Assembly (NCBI GenBank): GCA_041617635.1
Contig: JBFJOO010000009.1
Coordinates: forward strand, 14,362-78,361
Direction: 5' to 3'
DNA: 64,000 bases
Source: JAABRB01 sp041617635
GTDB taxonomy: Bacteria; Pseudomonadota; Gammaproteobacteria; Burkholderiales; SG8-39
Each line of letters starts with the position of its first letter. Position 1 is the stretch's first letter. The position numbers and the translations under genes are program-made. Positions 8,341-15,655 of the stretch are shown piece after piece. The notes under the pieces were generated by a model, which did no database searches, was not told the DNA's origin, and saw only the letters and a list, made by a program, of their open reading frames with translations.

Positions 8341-8823
8341 ATGGCCCTGGTTCCGATCAGTCTGAAAGTGAACGGCACGCAGTACGAGCGCGCGGTGGAG
8401 CCGCGCCGGCTGCTGTCGGATTTCCTGCGCGAGGATCTCGACCTCAAGTCCACGCACGTCGGCTGCGAGCACGGCGTCTGCGGCACCTGCACGGTGCTGG
8501 TGGACGGCGAAGCCGTCCGCTCCTGCCTGAGCTTCGCCGTGCAGGCGGATGGCGCCGAGTTGCGCACCGCGGACGGGCTCGCGCAGGGCGGCAAGTTGAA
8601 CGCGCTGCAAAATGCCTTCTGGGAAAAGCACGGCCTGCAATGCGGCTTCTGCACGCCCGGGATGCTGATGGTGGCGACCGAGCTTCTCGAGCGGAACGCG
8701 CAGCCCACGAAGGCCGAGATCGAGGAAGCGATCTCCGCGAACCTGTGCCGTTGCACCGGCTACTACACCATCGTCGAGTCCGTGCAGCGGGCCGTCGAGC
8801 TGATGAAGGAGGGCGCGAAATGA
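8341..8823 (+). CDS. Molybdenum hydroxylase [2Fe-2S] subunit (CoxS/CutS-like)
   Basis: A 160-residue protein with both iron-sulfur clusters of the family. The plant-ferredoxin-type site is GCEHGVCGTC plus a later C in VRSC (about 42-62). The helical-domain site is CGFCTPGM (about 101-108) plus NLCRCTGYY (about 137-145). It transfers electrons between the Mo site and FAD. It begins 10 bases after the FAD subunit stop, with GGAG upstream, and its TGA overlaps the ATG of the large subunit (ATGA), indicating translational coupling. Confidence 0.95.
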   Translation: MALVPISLKVNGTQYERAVEPRRLLSDFLREDLDLKSTHVGCEHGVCGTCTVLVDGEAVRSCLSFAVQADGAELRTADGLAQGGKLNALQNAFWEKHGLQCGFCTPGMLMVATELLERNAQPTKAEIEEAISANLCRCTGYYTIVESVQRAVELMKEGAK

Positions 8824-11306
8824 CGGCGACCTTTCCGAAGCACATTCCCGCGGAAGGCTACATTCCGGCCAGCCGGCAGCAGGAGCCGCCGCGCAAGGAC
8901 TACAAGTACATCGGCCAGAACATGAAGCGGGTCGAGGACCCGCGACTGCTGACCGGAAACGGCCAGTACATCGACGACATCGTGGTGCCCAAGATGGCGC
9001 ACGCCGCGGTGCTGCGCAGCGACCGCGCGCACGCGCGCATCAAGCGCATCGACACCTCGAAAGCGAAGGCGCTCGCGGGCGTGCACCTGGTGCTGACCGG
9101 CGCCGAGGCGAAGGAGATGACCGGCCCGACCGCGCAGTTCGCCAGCCCGCCGGTGGTGCAGTACTGCCTGGCCGTCGACCGGGTGCGCCACGTCGGCGAG
9201 GCGGTGGCGGCGGTGGTCGCCGAGAACCGCTACGTCGCCGAGGATGCCTGCGATCTGATCGAGGTCGAGTACGAAGACCTGCCGGTGGTGGTCGACCCGG
9301 AAGCCGCGCTGACCTCGAGCGGGGACGCGGTGCTCCATCCGGAGCGCGGCCCGAACAACATCGCGCAGCAGCGCACGTTCACGTTCGGACCGGTGAACGA
9401 CGACTTCGGCAAGGCGGACGTGGTCGTCAAGCGTACGCTCCGCTGGGGCCGCTCGGGCGCGCAGCCGCTCGAGACGGTCGGATGCATCGCGTCCTACGAG
9501 CCGGGCAGCGGCAAGTTCACGATGTACACCAACAGCTCGTTCCTCAACTACGTCGGCTGGCTGGTCGGCGCCTCGCTCGGGGTGAGCGCGTCGAAGCTGA
9601 ACCTGATTCCGTGCGTGACCGGCGGCAGCTTCGGCTCGAAGCTCTTCACGCACAAGGCGATGACGCTCGCCGGCACGCTCGCGCGCGCGGCGGGCCGCCC
9701 GGTGAAGTACCTGGAGGACCGCCTCGACAACATCACGAGCTGCGACAACCACGGCTCGGACCGCCTCTACCGCTGCGAGCTCGCCTGCAAGCGCGACGGG
9801 ACGATGCTCTCGCTCCGCTTCCAGGTGATCGACGACTACGGCGCGTACTTCCAGTTCGGCGTGGGCACGCACGGCAACTCGCTCTGCCAGATCGTGGGGC
9901 CGTACCGCATCAACAGCATCCAGATGGAGCTCATCGCGGTGATGACCAACAAGTGCCAGCAGGGCGCCTACCGCGGCTTCGGTTCCGAGGTCACGAACTG
10001 GATGCTCGAGCGCATGGCCGACGCCGCGGCCGACGAGCTGAAGATGGACCCGGTCGACTTGCGGCGGAAGAACCTCATCCAGCCCGACCAGTTTCCGTAC
10101 GTCATCCCGAGCGGCAACATCTACGACAGCGGCAACTACCCCGCGGTGCTCGATGAGGCGCTGAAGCTCGCCGACCTGCCGAAGTGGAAGAAGCTCCGCG
10201 ACGAGGCGCGCGCTCAAGGGCGCTGCGTCGGCATCGGCGTGGCGACGTGCCAGGAGCGCAGCGTGTTCAGTGCGACCGAGTTCTGGTCGCTCAACGGGAC
10301 CGAGAATCCGGGCTTTACGCTGACGAGCTCGCCGGAGTCGACGCAGCTTCGCATCGACCCGACCGGCACGATCCACGTGACGCTCGGCTCGCCGTTCTGG
10401 GGCAACAGCCCCGAGACCATGGCGACGCAGATCGTGGCCGAGCAGTTCCAGGTCGATCCGTCGCAGATCAACATCGTCTACGCCGACACGCAGAGCGGGT
10501 TCAACTCGACCGGTCCGGGCGGCAGCCGTTTCACGGTGATGATCGCCGGGGCGATCGTCGGCGCAAGCATGCGGGTCAAGGAGAAACTCCTGCGCGTGGC
10601 CGGCCACATGATGGAGGCCGATGTGAACGACCTCGAGATCCGCGCCGGCAAGATCGGCGTGAAGGGGGTGCCTGGCAAGGAGAAGTCGATCGGCGAGGTG
10701 GCGCTCTTCGCCCACTACTTCCGCCTCAACCTGCCGGAGGGCGACGACTTCGCGAGCGGCCTCGACGCGAACTACGTGTACGACCATCCGCTCACGACGA
10801 TGCCCGCGGAGGACCGCAGCCATCTCGGAATCTTCTACCCGATCATGGGAAACATGTGCCACGCGGCGCTCGTCGAGGTCGACCCGCAGACCGGCAAGAC
10901 GGCGATCCTCGACTACGTCGCGGTGCACGACGCGGGAACCGTGGTGAACCCGATGACGCTCGCGGGCCACATCCGCGGCGGTACCGCGCAGGGCATCGGC
11001 ACCGCGCTCTACGAGAAGTTCCACTACGACGAGAGCGGCCAGCTCGTGACCGGTACGTTCGCCGACTACCTGATCCCGACACTGCACGAGATGCCGCCCG
11101 CGATCCGGGTGGGACACGTCGAGACGCCCTCGCCGTTCACCGAGTACGGCATCAAGGGCGGCGGCGAAGGCGGCCGGATGGGCGCGCCCGGCGCGCTCTC
11201 GCGCGCGATCGAGGATGCGCTCGCGCAATACCGCGTGCGCTGCGACGAGCTACCGCTCACGCCGCGCAAGGTGCGGGAAATGGTGCGCGCCGGCGAGCAG
11301 CGGTGA
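8820..11306 (+). CDS. Molybdenum hydroxylase large (molybdopterin) subunit, not of the true CO dehydrogenase type
   Basis: The 828-residue subunit binds the Mo-cytosine-dinucleotide cofactor. Visible family features are VEDPRLLTGNGQYIDDI near residues 37-53, CVTGGSFGSK (about 265-274), AYRGFGSEVTN (about 381-391), and the C-terminal GIKGGGEGGRMGAPGALS (about 778-795), whose Glu is the expected catalytic base. The true aerobic CO dehydrogenase active-site signature AYxCSFR is absent; AYRGFG occupies that place, as in aromatic or heterocycle hydroxylases. Substrates known for relatives include purines, isoquinoline, nicotinate and aldehydes; none can be chosen here. The start ATG 8820 overlaps the preceding stop by four bases. 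Confidence 0.92.
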   Translation: MTATFPKHIPAEGYIPASRQQEPPRKDYKYIGQNMKRVEDPRLLTGNGQYIDDIVVPKMAHAAVLRSDRAHARIKRIDTSKAKALAGVHLVLTGAEAKEMTGPTAQFASPPVVQYCLAVDRVRHVGEAVAAVVAENRYVAEDACDLIEVEYEDLPVVVDPEAALTSSGDAVLHPERGPNNIAQQRTFTFGPVNDDFGKADVVVKRTLRWGRSGAQPLETVGCIASYEPGSGKFTMYTNSSFLNYVGWLVGASLGVSASKLNLIPCVTGGSFGSKLFTHKAMTLAGTLARAAGRPVKYLEDRLDNITSCDNHGSDRLYRCELACKRDGTMLSLRFQVIDDYGAYFQFGVGTHGNSLCQIVGPYRINSIQMELIAVMTNKCQQGAYRGFGSEVTNWMLERMADAAADELKMDPVDLRRKNLIQPDQFPYVIPSGNIYDSGNYPAVLDEALKLADLPKWKKLRDEARAQGRCVGIGVATCQERSVFSATEFWSLNGTENPGFTLTSSPESTQLRIDPTGTIHVTLGSPFWGNSPETMATQIVAEQFQVDPSQINIVYADTQSGFNSTGPGGSRFTVMIAGAIVGASMRVKEKLLRVAGHMMEADVNDLEIRAGKIGVKGVPGKEKSIGEVALFAHYFRLNLPEGDDFASGLDANYVYDHPLTTMPAEDRSHLGIFYPIMGNMCHAALVEVDPQTGKTAILDYVAVHDAGTVVNPMTLAGHIRGGTAQGIGTALYEKFHYDESGQLVTGTFADYLIPTLHEMPPAIRVGHVETPSPFTEYGIKGGGEGGRMGAPGALSRAIEDALAQYRVRCDELPLTPRKVREMVRAGEQR

Positions 11307-11360
11307 ATCTTTCCCCTCCGCCTGACGAGGGGGTCACGCGCAGCGTGACGGGATGGTGGG

Positions 11361-12377
11361 CTACGCGTGGAGCTCGAGCACGTCGCCGTCCGCGACGCGG
11401 TGCTCGCGGCCGACCTGCTGCCCGTCGAAGCCGGATTTGCCCCAGACGCGCGCGTACTTGAGCGACTGCGCGATGTCCTGGTGGACGAGCCGTGCGACGT
11501 CCTCCACCGTCTGGCCGCGCCGCAGGGTGAAGGGATGATCCTTCGCCGCGGGCTTGCCCGGCGCCTTGGTGTAGACGCGCACGATGCCGAGCGCGCGGAA
11601 GAGCCAGGGCCCGAGCTCGCTCAGGCCCCGCCCGGTTTCCGCGGACACGGCGAGCGCGGGATAGCGCAGCCCGGTGAGCTCGCGAAAGGCCTCGAGCTCG
11701 GCCGCTGCGTCGATGCTGAGATCGGCCTTGTTCGCGAGGAGCAGCGTCGGCAGCCGCAGGGCGAACGGGTCGTCATCACCCGCTTCGGCAGACTCGATGG
11801 CCACCGGCCAGCGTTCGGTGAGCGTCACGCGCTTCTCGTGCAGGATCGCGTGCACGGCCTGGACCTCCTCGACGCAATCGGCGTGGCCGAGGTCGACGAC
11901 GAGCAGGCAGGCGTCCGCGGTCTGCAGCGCGCCGGCGAGCCACGGCACCGGATGCGCCGCGGACACCGCCGGCAGGTCCACGAGCTGGAAGTGAATGTCC
12001 TCCCAGATCATCATGCCCGGCTCGGGGACTTGGGTCGTGAACGGATAGTCGGCAATGTGCACGCTCGAGCCGCTGAGGCGCGCGTGCAGCGCCGACTTGC
12101 CCGCGCTCGGCGGGCCGACGAGCGCGAGCTGTGCCGCACCTTCGGGTCGGACCACGAGGGCCGGTCCGCCCCGGGCGGGGCCCTTGCGCGGCGCTTCGAG
12201 CTCGGCGGAGAGCTCCTTGATGCGGCGCTTGATGTCGGCCTGGAGGTGGTCGGTGCCCTTGTGCTTGGGAATCGTGCGCAGCATCTCGCGCAGGTGCGCG
12301 AGCCGCTCACGCGGATCGCGCGCCTTGCGAAAGGCCGCTTCCGCGGCCTTGTACTCGGGCGACAGGTTGGCGGGCAT
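11361..12377 (-). CDS. DRG/Rbg-like GTPase with TGS domain
   Basis: This 338-residue protein follows the DRG plan. A basic helical N-terminus (about 20-62, including IPKHKGTDHLQADIKRRI) is like that of archaeal and eukaryotic DRG. The G domain has P-loop GPPSAGKS (88-95), switch I around YPFTT (111-115) and G4 NKAD (216-219). A C-terminal TGS-like segment (about 272-338) ends RVADGDVLELHA. The G3 motif reads DLPA (134-137), where DRG proteins have DLPG, so the switch II glycine is replaced. DRG proteins bind ribosomes or RNA. The family is uncommon in proteobacteria. It is divergent from the cysteine synthase gene. Confidence 0.85.
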   Translation of the reverse strand: MPANLSPEYKAAEAAFRKARDPRERLAHLREMLRTIPKHKGTDHLQADIKRRIKELSAELEAPRKGPARGGPALVVRPEGAAQLALVGPPSAGKSALHARLSGSSVHIADYPFTTQVPEPGMMIWEDIHFQLVDLPAVSAAHPVPWLAGALQTADACLLVVDLGHADCVEEVQAVHAILHEKRVTLTERWPVAIESAEAGDDDPFALRLPTLLLANKADLSIDAAAELEAFRELTGLRYPALAVSAETGRGLSELGPWLFRALGIVRVYTKAPGKPAAKDHPFTLRRGQTVEDVARLVHQDIAQSLKYARVWGKSGFDGQQVGREHRVADGDVLELHA

Positions 12378-12473
12378 GGCTGAGCGCTCGCGCGCAGCTT
12401 GCCGGGAATGTTACGTCGACTTTGGGCTGGAGTAGGGGCGCGAATGGCGCGCTGCCCGCAAGGCCGGTACGCC

Positions 12474-12500
12474 TTGATCGCCCATGCGGGAGGCGATAGT
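12474..12500 (+). promoter_or_regulatory. Possible promoter directly upstream of cysK
   Basis: TTGATC (12474-12479) and GATAGT (12495-12500) each match four consensus positions, with a short 15-base spacer. The ATG follows eight bases after the -10-like box and has no Shine-Dalgarno within the normal window (GGGAGG at 12488 is 15 or more bases away). If used, the transcript would have almost no leader. Confidence 0.3.
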
Positions 12501-12508
12501 CTGCTCGC

Positions 12509-13555
12509 ATGCACGTCTGCGCGGACGCGATCGAGGGTATCGGGCGCACGCCGCTCATCCGGCTACGGCGCGCGTCGGAGCTCACCGGCTGCGAGATCCT
12601 CGGCAAGGCCGAGTTCCTGAATCCTGGCGGCTCGGTCAAGGACCGCGCGGCGCTCTTCATCGTGAAGGATGCCGAGGCGCGCGGGCAGCTGCGGCCCGGC
12701 GGGGTGATCGTCGAGGGGACGGCCGGCAACACCGGGATCGGGCTCGCGCTGGTCGGCAACGCGCGCGGCTACCGCACGGTGATTGTGATTCCGGAGACGC
12801 AGAGCCAGGAGAAGAAGGACGCGCTGCGCCAGTTCGGCGTGGACCTGCGCGAGGTGCCCGCGGTGCCGTATGCGAATCCGAATAACTACGTCAAGGTCTC
12901 CGGACGGCTCGCCGCGGCGATCGCAGAGCGCGAGCCCGCCGGCGCGATCTGGGCCAACCAGTTCGACAACGTAGCCAACCGCCGCGCGCACATCGAGACG
13001 ACCGGACCGGAGATCTGGGAGCAGACGGGCGGCAAGCTGGACGCCTTCATCTGCGCGGTGGGCACCGGCGGCACGCTCGCGGGCGTGGGCATGTACCTCA
13101 AGCAGCGCGCGCCCGGAGTCGTGATCGGCATCGCCGATCCGATGGGCGCCGCGCTCTACAACTGGTACAAGCACGGCGAGCTCAAGGCCGAGGGAAGCTC
13201 GATCACCGAGGGCATCGGCCAGAGCCGCATCACCGCCAACCTCGAGGGCGCGCCGGTCGACGCGGCGTTCCGGATTCCCGACCCCGAAGCGCTCGCCGAA
13301 GTCTTCGCACTCCTGCAGCACGAAGGGCTGTTCCTGGGGCCGTCCACCGGCGTCAACGTCGCCGGCGCGATCCGCCTCGCCCGCGAGTTGGGTCCCGGCC
13401 GCACCATCGTCACGGTGCTTTGCGACGGCGGGCAGCGCTACGCCAGCCGGCTTTTCGACCTCGAGTTCCTGCGCGCGAAGCGTCTGCCGGTGCCGCCGTG
13501 GCTGGAGGGCCGCAACGCGGTGCCGGTGCCGACGCCTGTCGCACCGGCTTCATAG
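12509..13555 (+). CDS. cysK: Cysteine synthase (O-acetylserine sulfhydrylase A type)
   Basis: A 348-residue fold-type II PLP enzyme. The PLP lysine is in GGSVKDRAAL (K44), the substrate loop is TAGNTG (71-76) and the phosphate-binding loop is GTGGT (185-189). There are no CBS domains, which separates it from the cystathionine beta-synthase at the window end. It makes cysteine from O-acetylserine and sulfide in the cytoplasm. It runs alone, divergent to the DRG-like GTPase. The length is slightly above the usual 310-330 because of a C-terminal proline-rich tail (VPVPTPVAPAS). Paralogues of this length sometimes use other acceptors, so strict O-acetylserine specificity is inferred. Confidence 0.88.
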   Translation: MHVCADAIEGIGRTPLIRLRRASELTGCEILGKAEFLNPGGSVKDRAALFIVKDAEARGQLRPGGVIVEGTAGNTGIGLALVGNARGYRTVIVIPETQSQEKKDALRQFGVDLREVPAVPYANPNNYVKVSGRLAAAIAEREPAGAIWANQFDNVANRRAHIETTGPEIWEQTGGKLDAFICAVGTGGTLAGVGMYLKQRAPGVVIGIADPMGAALYNWYKHGELKAEGSSITEGIGQSRITANLEGAPVDAAFRIPDPEALAEVFALLQHEGLFLGPSTGVNVAGAIRLARELGPGRTIVTVLCDGGQRYASRLFDLEFLRAKRLPVPPWLEGRNAVPVPTPVAPAS

Positions 13556-13603
13556 CGGCGTGACCGGGCCCGTCGCGTCACGGATCCAGCTTTTCGCTCG
13601 CGA

Positions 13604-14110
13604 CTACGGCGTCCCGATGTAGTCGCGCTTGCCGATCTCCACGCCGTTGTGACGCAGGATGTCGTAGGCCGTCACGACGTGGAAATAGAACGTCGGCAAG
13701 GCGTGGCCGCAGAGATATTGCACGCCCTTGAAGGTCACGTCCTTGCCGGCAACCTTGAGGGTGATGTCCTGGTCGTCGGAGCCGTCGATCTGCGCCGGCT
13801 TGAACGAGTTGATGAAATCGGCGGTCTTCGCGATCCGCGCCTTCAGCTCGGGGAGCGTCTGTTCGGTGTCCGGGTAGCTCGGATTCTCGACGCCGGCGAG
13901 CCGCGCGCAGGCGCCCTTGGCCGCGTCGCAGGCGATCTGGATCTGGCGCGTGAACGGGAACATGTCCGGATAGAGCCGGAACGCGGTGAGCGCCAGGGGG
14001 TCGAGCTTGCGCGCTTCGACGTGCGCCTGCGCCTTGTCGAGGATGGCGGAAAGGTTCTTGAGCGTATTGGCGAAGCGCGGCGCGCTCGCCTGGTACATGG
14101 AGATGGGCAT
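13604..14110 (-). CDS. DUF1993 family protein
   Basis: The start was set at 14110, giving a 168-residue protein (MPISMYQASAPRF...) that matches the length and opening of DUF1993 proteins. The frame is open further upstream, but that part is unlike the family. Recognisable parts are LYPDMFPFTRQIQIACDAAKG (within about 47-68) and FHVVTAYDILRHNGVEIGK near the C-terminus, with several histidines that resemble a DinB-like four-helix bundle. No catalytic role is established for the family. It is followed on the same strand by nothing close and preceded by the dioxygenase 68 bases away. Confidence 0.8.
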   Translation of the reverse strand: MPISMYQASAPRFANTLKNLSAILDKAQAHVEARKLDPLALTAFRLYPDMFPFTRQIQIACDAAKGACARLAGVENPSYPDTEQTLPELKARIAKTADFINSFKPAQIDGSDDQDITLKVAGKDVTFKGVQYLCGHALPTFYFHVVTAYDILRHNGVEIGKRDYIGTP

Positions 14111-14178
14111 CTGGGAGTCCGTTCGCGAAACCCGCATGTGCGGGCGGCGTATTCTAACGCCAGCCTGAACGCCGCCGG

Positions 14179-15018
14179 CTAGCGCGGCCGGTCGCCGGCA
14201 AGCGTGATCCGGAGCATGACGCGGCGATACCCGTGGTAGTCGTTCACCGGGTTGTGCTGCGTGCAGCGATTGTCCCAGAGCGCAATGGAGCCCGGCTGCC
14301 AGACGAAGCGGCAAGTATGCTCCGGACGGACCTGGTGCGCGAAGAGGTAAGCAAGCAGCGGCGCGCTCTCCGCCTCGGTCATGTCGGCGAACCGCACAGT
14401 GTGCGCGACGTTGACATAGAGCGCCTTGCGGCCGGTCTCGGGATGCGTGCGGACCACCGGGTGCTCCGCGACGTACTCTTCCTTGCCTTCCGAGCGCCCA
14501 TCCGACTTGATGCGGTCTTCTCGCGTGCGCGACACGTCCGCCTTGGCGGAGGAGTTCACGGCGTTCAAGCCGTCGAGCAGGCGCCGCATGCCCGCCGAGA
14601 GCGTCTCGTAGGCGAGGTACATGCTCGCGAACAGCGTGTCGCCGCCGAACGGCGGCGTCTCGCGCGCGAGGAGCATCGACGCCATCGGCGGCTCCGCGAG
14701 GTACGTCGTGTCCGAGTGCCAGATGCCGCCGAAATTCACTGTTTCGTGTTCGAGCTTCTTCACCTCGATGATCTCGGGGAAGCCCGCGATGCCCCTCACG
14801 AAGGGATACTCCACCGGCCTGCCGATGCGCCGCGCGAACGCCATGTACTGCGCCGGCGTCAGATCCTGGCCGCGGAAGAAGAGCACGAGATGCTCGTGCC
14901 AGGCGTGCCGCAGCGACGCCACCTGATCGTCGTCGAGCGTCCGCGCCAGGTCGATCCCCAGCACCTCCGCCCCGAGCGCACCCGCGACGCGCCGGATCTC
15001 GATGGTCGTTCGCTGCAT
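14179..15018 (-). CDS. TauD/TfdA-family Fe(II)/2-oxoglutarate dioxygenase
   Basis: A 279-residue protein of standard family length. The iron ligands are H101 and D103 in WHSDTTY and the distal H255 in RCTQHNPVNDY; the 2-oxoglutarate arginine is probably in YRRVMLR (265-266). Known substrates of the family include taurine, alkyl sulfates and 2,4-D; the substrate here is open. No sulfonate ABC transporter adjoins it. A sulfite-exporter-like TSUP gene lies 11 kb away. The start ATG 15018 has no good ribosome site, and a promoter-like sequence lies immediately upstream. Confidence 0.88.
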   Translation of the reverse strand: MQRTTIEIRRVAGALGAEVLGIDLARTLDDDQVASLRHAWHEHLVLFFRGQDLTPAQYMAFARRIGRPVEYPFVRGIAGFPEIIEVKKLEHETVNFGGIWHSDTTYLAEPPMASMLLARETPPFGGDTLFASMYLAYETLSAGMRRLLDGLNAVNSSAKADVSRTREDRIKSDGRSEGKEEYVAEHPVVRTHPETGRKALYVNVAHTVRFADMTEAESAPLLAYLFAHQVRPEHTCRFVWQPGSIALWDNRCTQHNPVNDYHGYRRVMLRITLAGDRPR

Positions 15019-15024
15019 GTCAAA

Positions 15025-15053
15025 AATCTACCCTGTTCCCGCACGGGCGCCAA
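15025..15053 (-). promoter_or_regulatory. Promoter candidate for the dioxygenase gene, start codon at the predicted transcription start
   Basis: On the minus strand TTGGCG (15053-15048) and TAGATT (15030-15025) are spaced by 17 bases, the optimal distance. The ATG begins seven bases after the -10 box (15018), about where transcription would start, and no Shine-Dalgarno is present in between. Confidence 0.4.
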
Positions 15054-15074
15054 GACCCCAGTGAGTCGCTGGTA

Positions 15075-15080
15075 TATAGT
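15075..15080 (+). promoter_or_regulatory. -10-like box upstream of the TIR-like gene
   Basis: TATAGT matches the sigma-70 -10 consensus at five of six positions and lies 29 bases before ATG 15110. No clear -35 box is seen 16-18 bases upstream. Confidence 0.28.
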
Positions 15081-15109
15081 CGCGTGTCGTCCCGATTTGC
15101 ACGCATGCG

Positions 15110-15655
15110 ATGCCCGAACGCAAATCGACCTACGTCGCGCAGCACGCGAACCTGGCGAAGGAGCCAGCGGAGACCGACGCCAAGTACCTCGAGCTGCTGA
15201 GGGCCTGGAACGTCCGCGACGATAACGATTTCACGCTCACCGACGGCCGCGAGAAGACCGAGGCGCGCACTTCGGTCCGCTTGCGCGAATTCACCGAACG
15301 GCACCTGCGCATGCGCCTCGACGGCGCAAAGCAGCTGCTGTTGATCATCGGGGAGACGACCCGCGAGGACAACGAGTGGATCCCGCTCGAGATCCGCTAC
15401 GCCGTCGACGACTGCGAGATTCCGATCATCGCCGCGTACCCCGGGCACGAGGTCATCATGGACCCGACTGAGCTCGCGCCGCTCTGGCCGGCGGCGCTGA
15501 CGAAGCGCATTCGCGAGGGATCCGCGCGGGTCATCCACATCCCGTTCCGCATGGAGGCCCTGCGTGACGCGATCAACCAGTTCGGTCCCGCGAAGCTCCC
15601 GCAGAGCGGATTGAGCTTCTACGACCTCGCGACGTACCAGGGCTGGGGCTACTGA
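15110..15655 (+). CDS. Stand-alone TIR-like domain protein (ThsB / MTH538 type)
   Basis: This 181-residue protein matches the pattern of the TIR-like domain once called DUF1863. An early DDNDFTLTDGREK (38-50) is followed by a charged helix and then AKQLLLIIGETT (73-84). W90 and EIRYAV (94-99) lead into CEIPIIAAYPG (102-112). The order of hydrophobic strand, hydroxyl-rich loop, W-x-x-x-EI-x-YA and PII strand is characteristic. Relatives include ThsB of the Thoeris defence system, which makes a cyclic-ADP-ribose signal, and TIR-like proteins of unknown role. No ThsA, SLOG or NADase gene is near. The neighbour on the opposite strand overlaps its 3' end by seven bases. Enzyme activity is not shown by sequence alone. 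Confidence 0.75.
   Translation: MPERKSTYVAQHANLAKEPAETDAKYLELLRAWNVRDDNDFTLTDGREKTEARTSVRLREFTERHLRMRLDGAKQLLLIIGETTREDNEWIPLEIRYAVDDCEIPIIAAYPGHEVIMDPTELAPLWPAALTKRIREGSARVIHIPFRMEALRDAINQFGPAKLPQSGLSFYDLATYQGWGY

Noticed and set aside
8820..11306. Aerobic CO dehydrogenase
   Set aside because: The AYxCSFR active-site signature is missing, so only general membership in the Mo-hydroxylase family is claimed.
12509..13555. Cystathionine beta-synthase
   Set aside because: It has no CBS modules and ends soon after the PLP fold. The enzyme at the window end fits that role better.
15110..15655. A complete Thoeris defence system
   Set aside because: Only the TIR-like component is present. No ThsA-type SLOG/NADase or other effector gene lies within the window near it.
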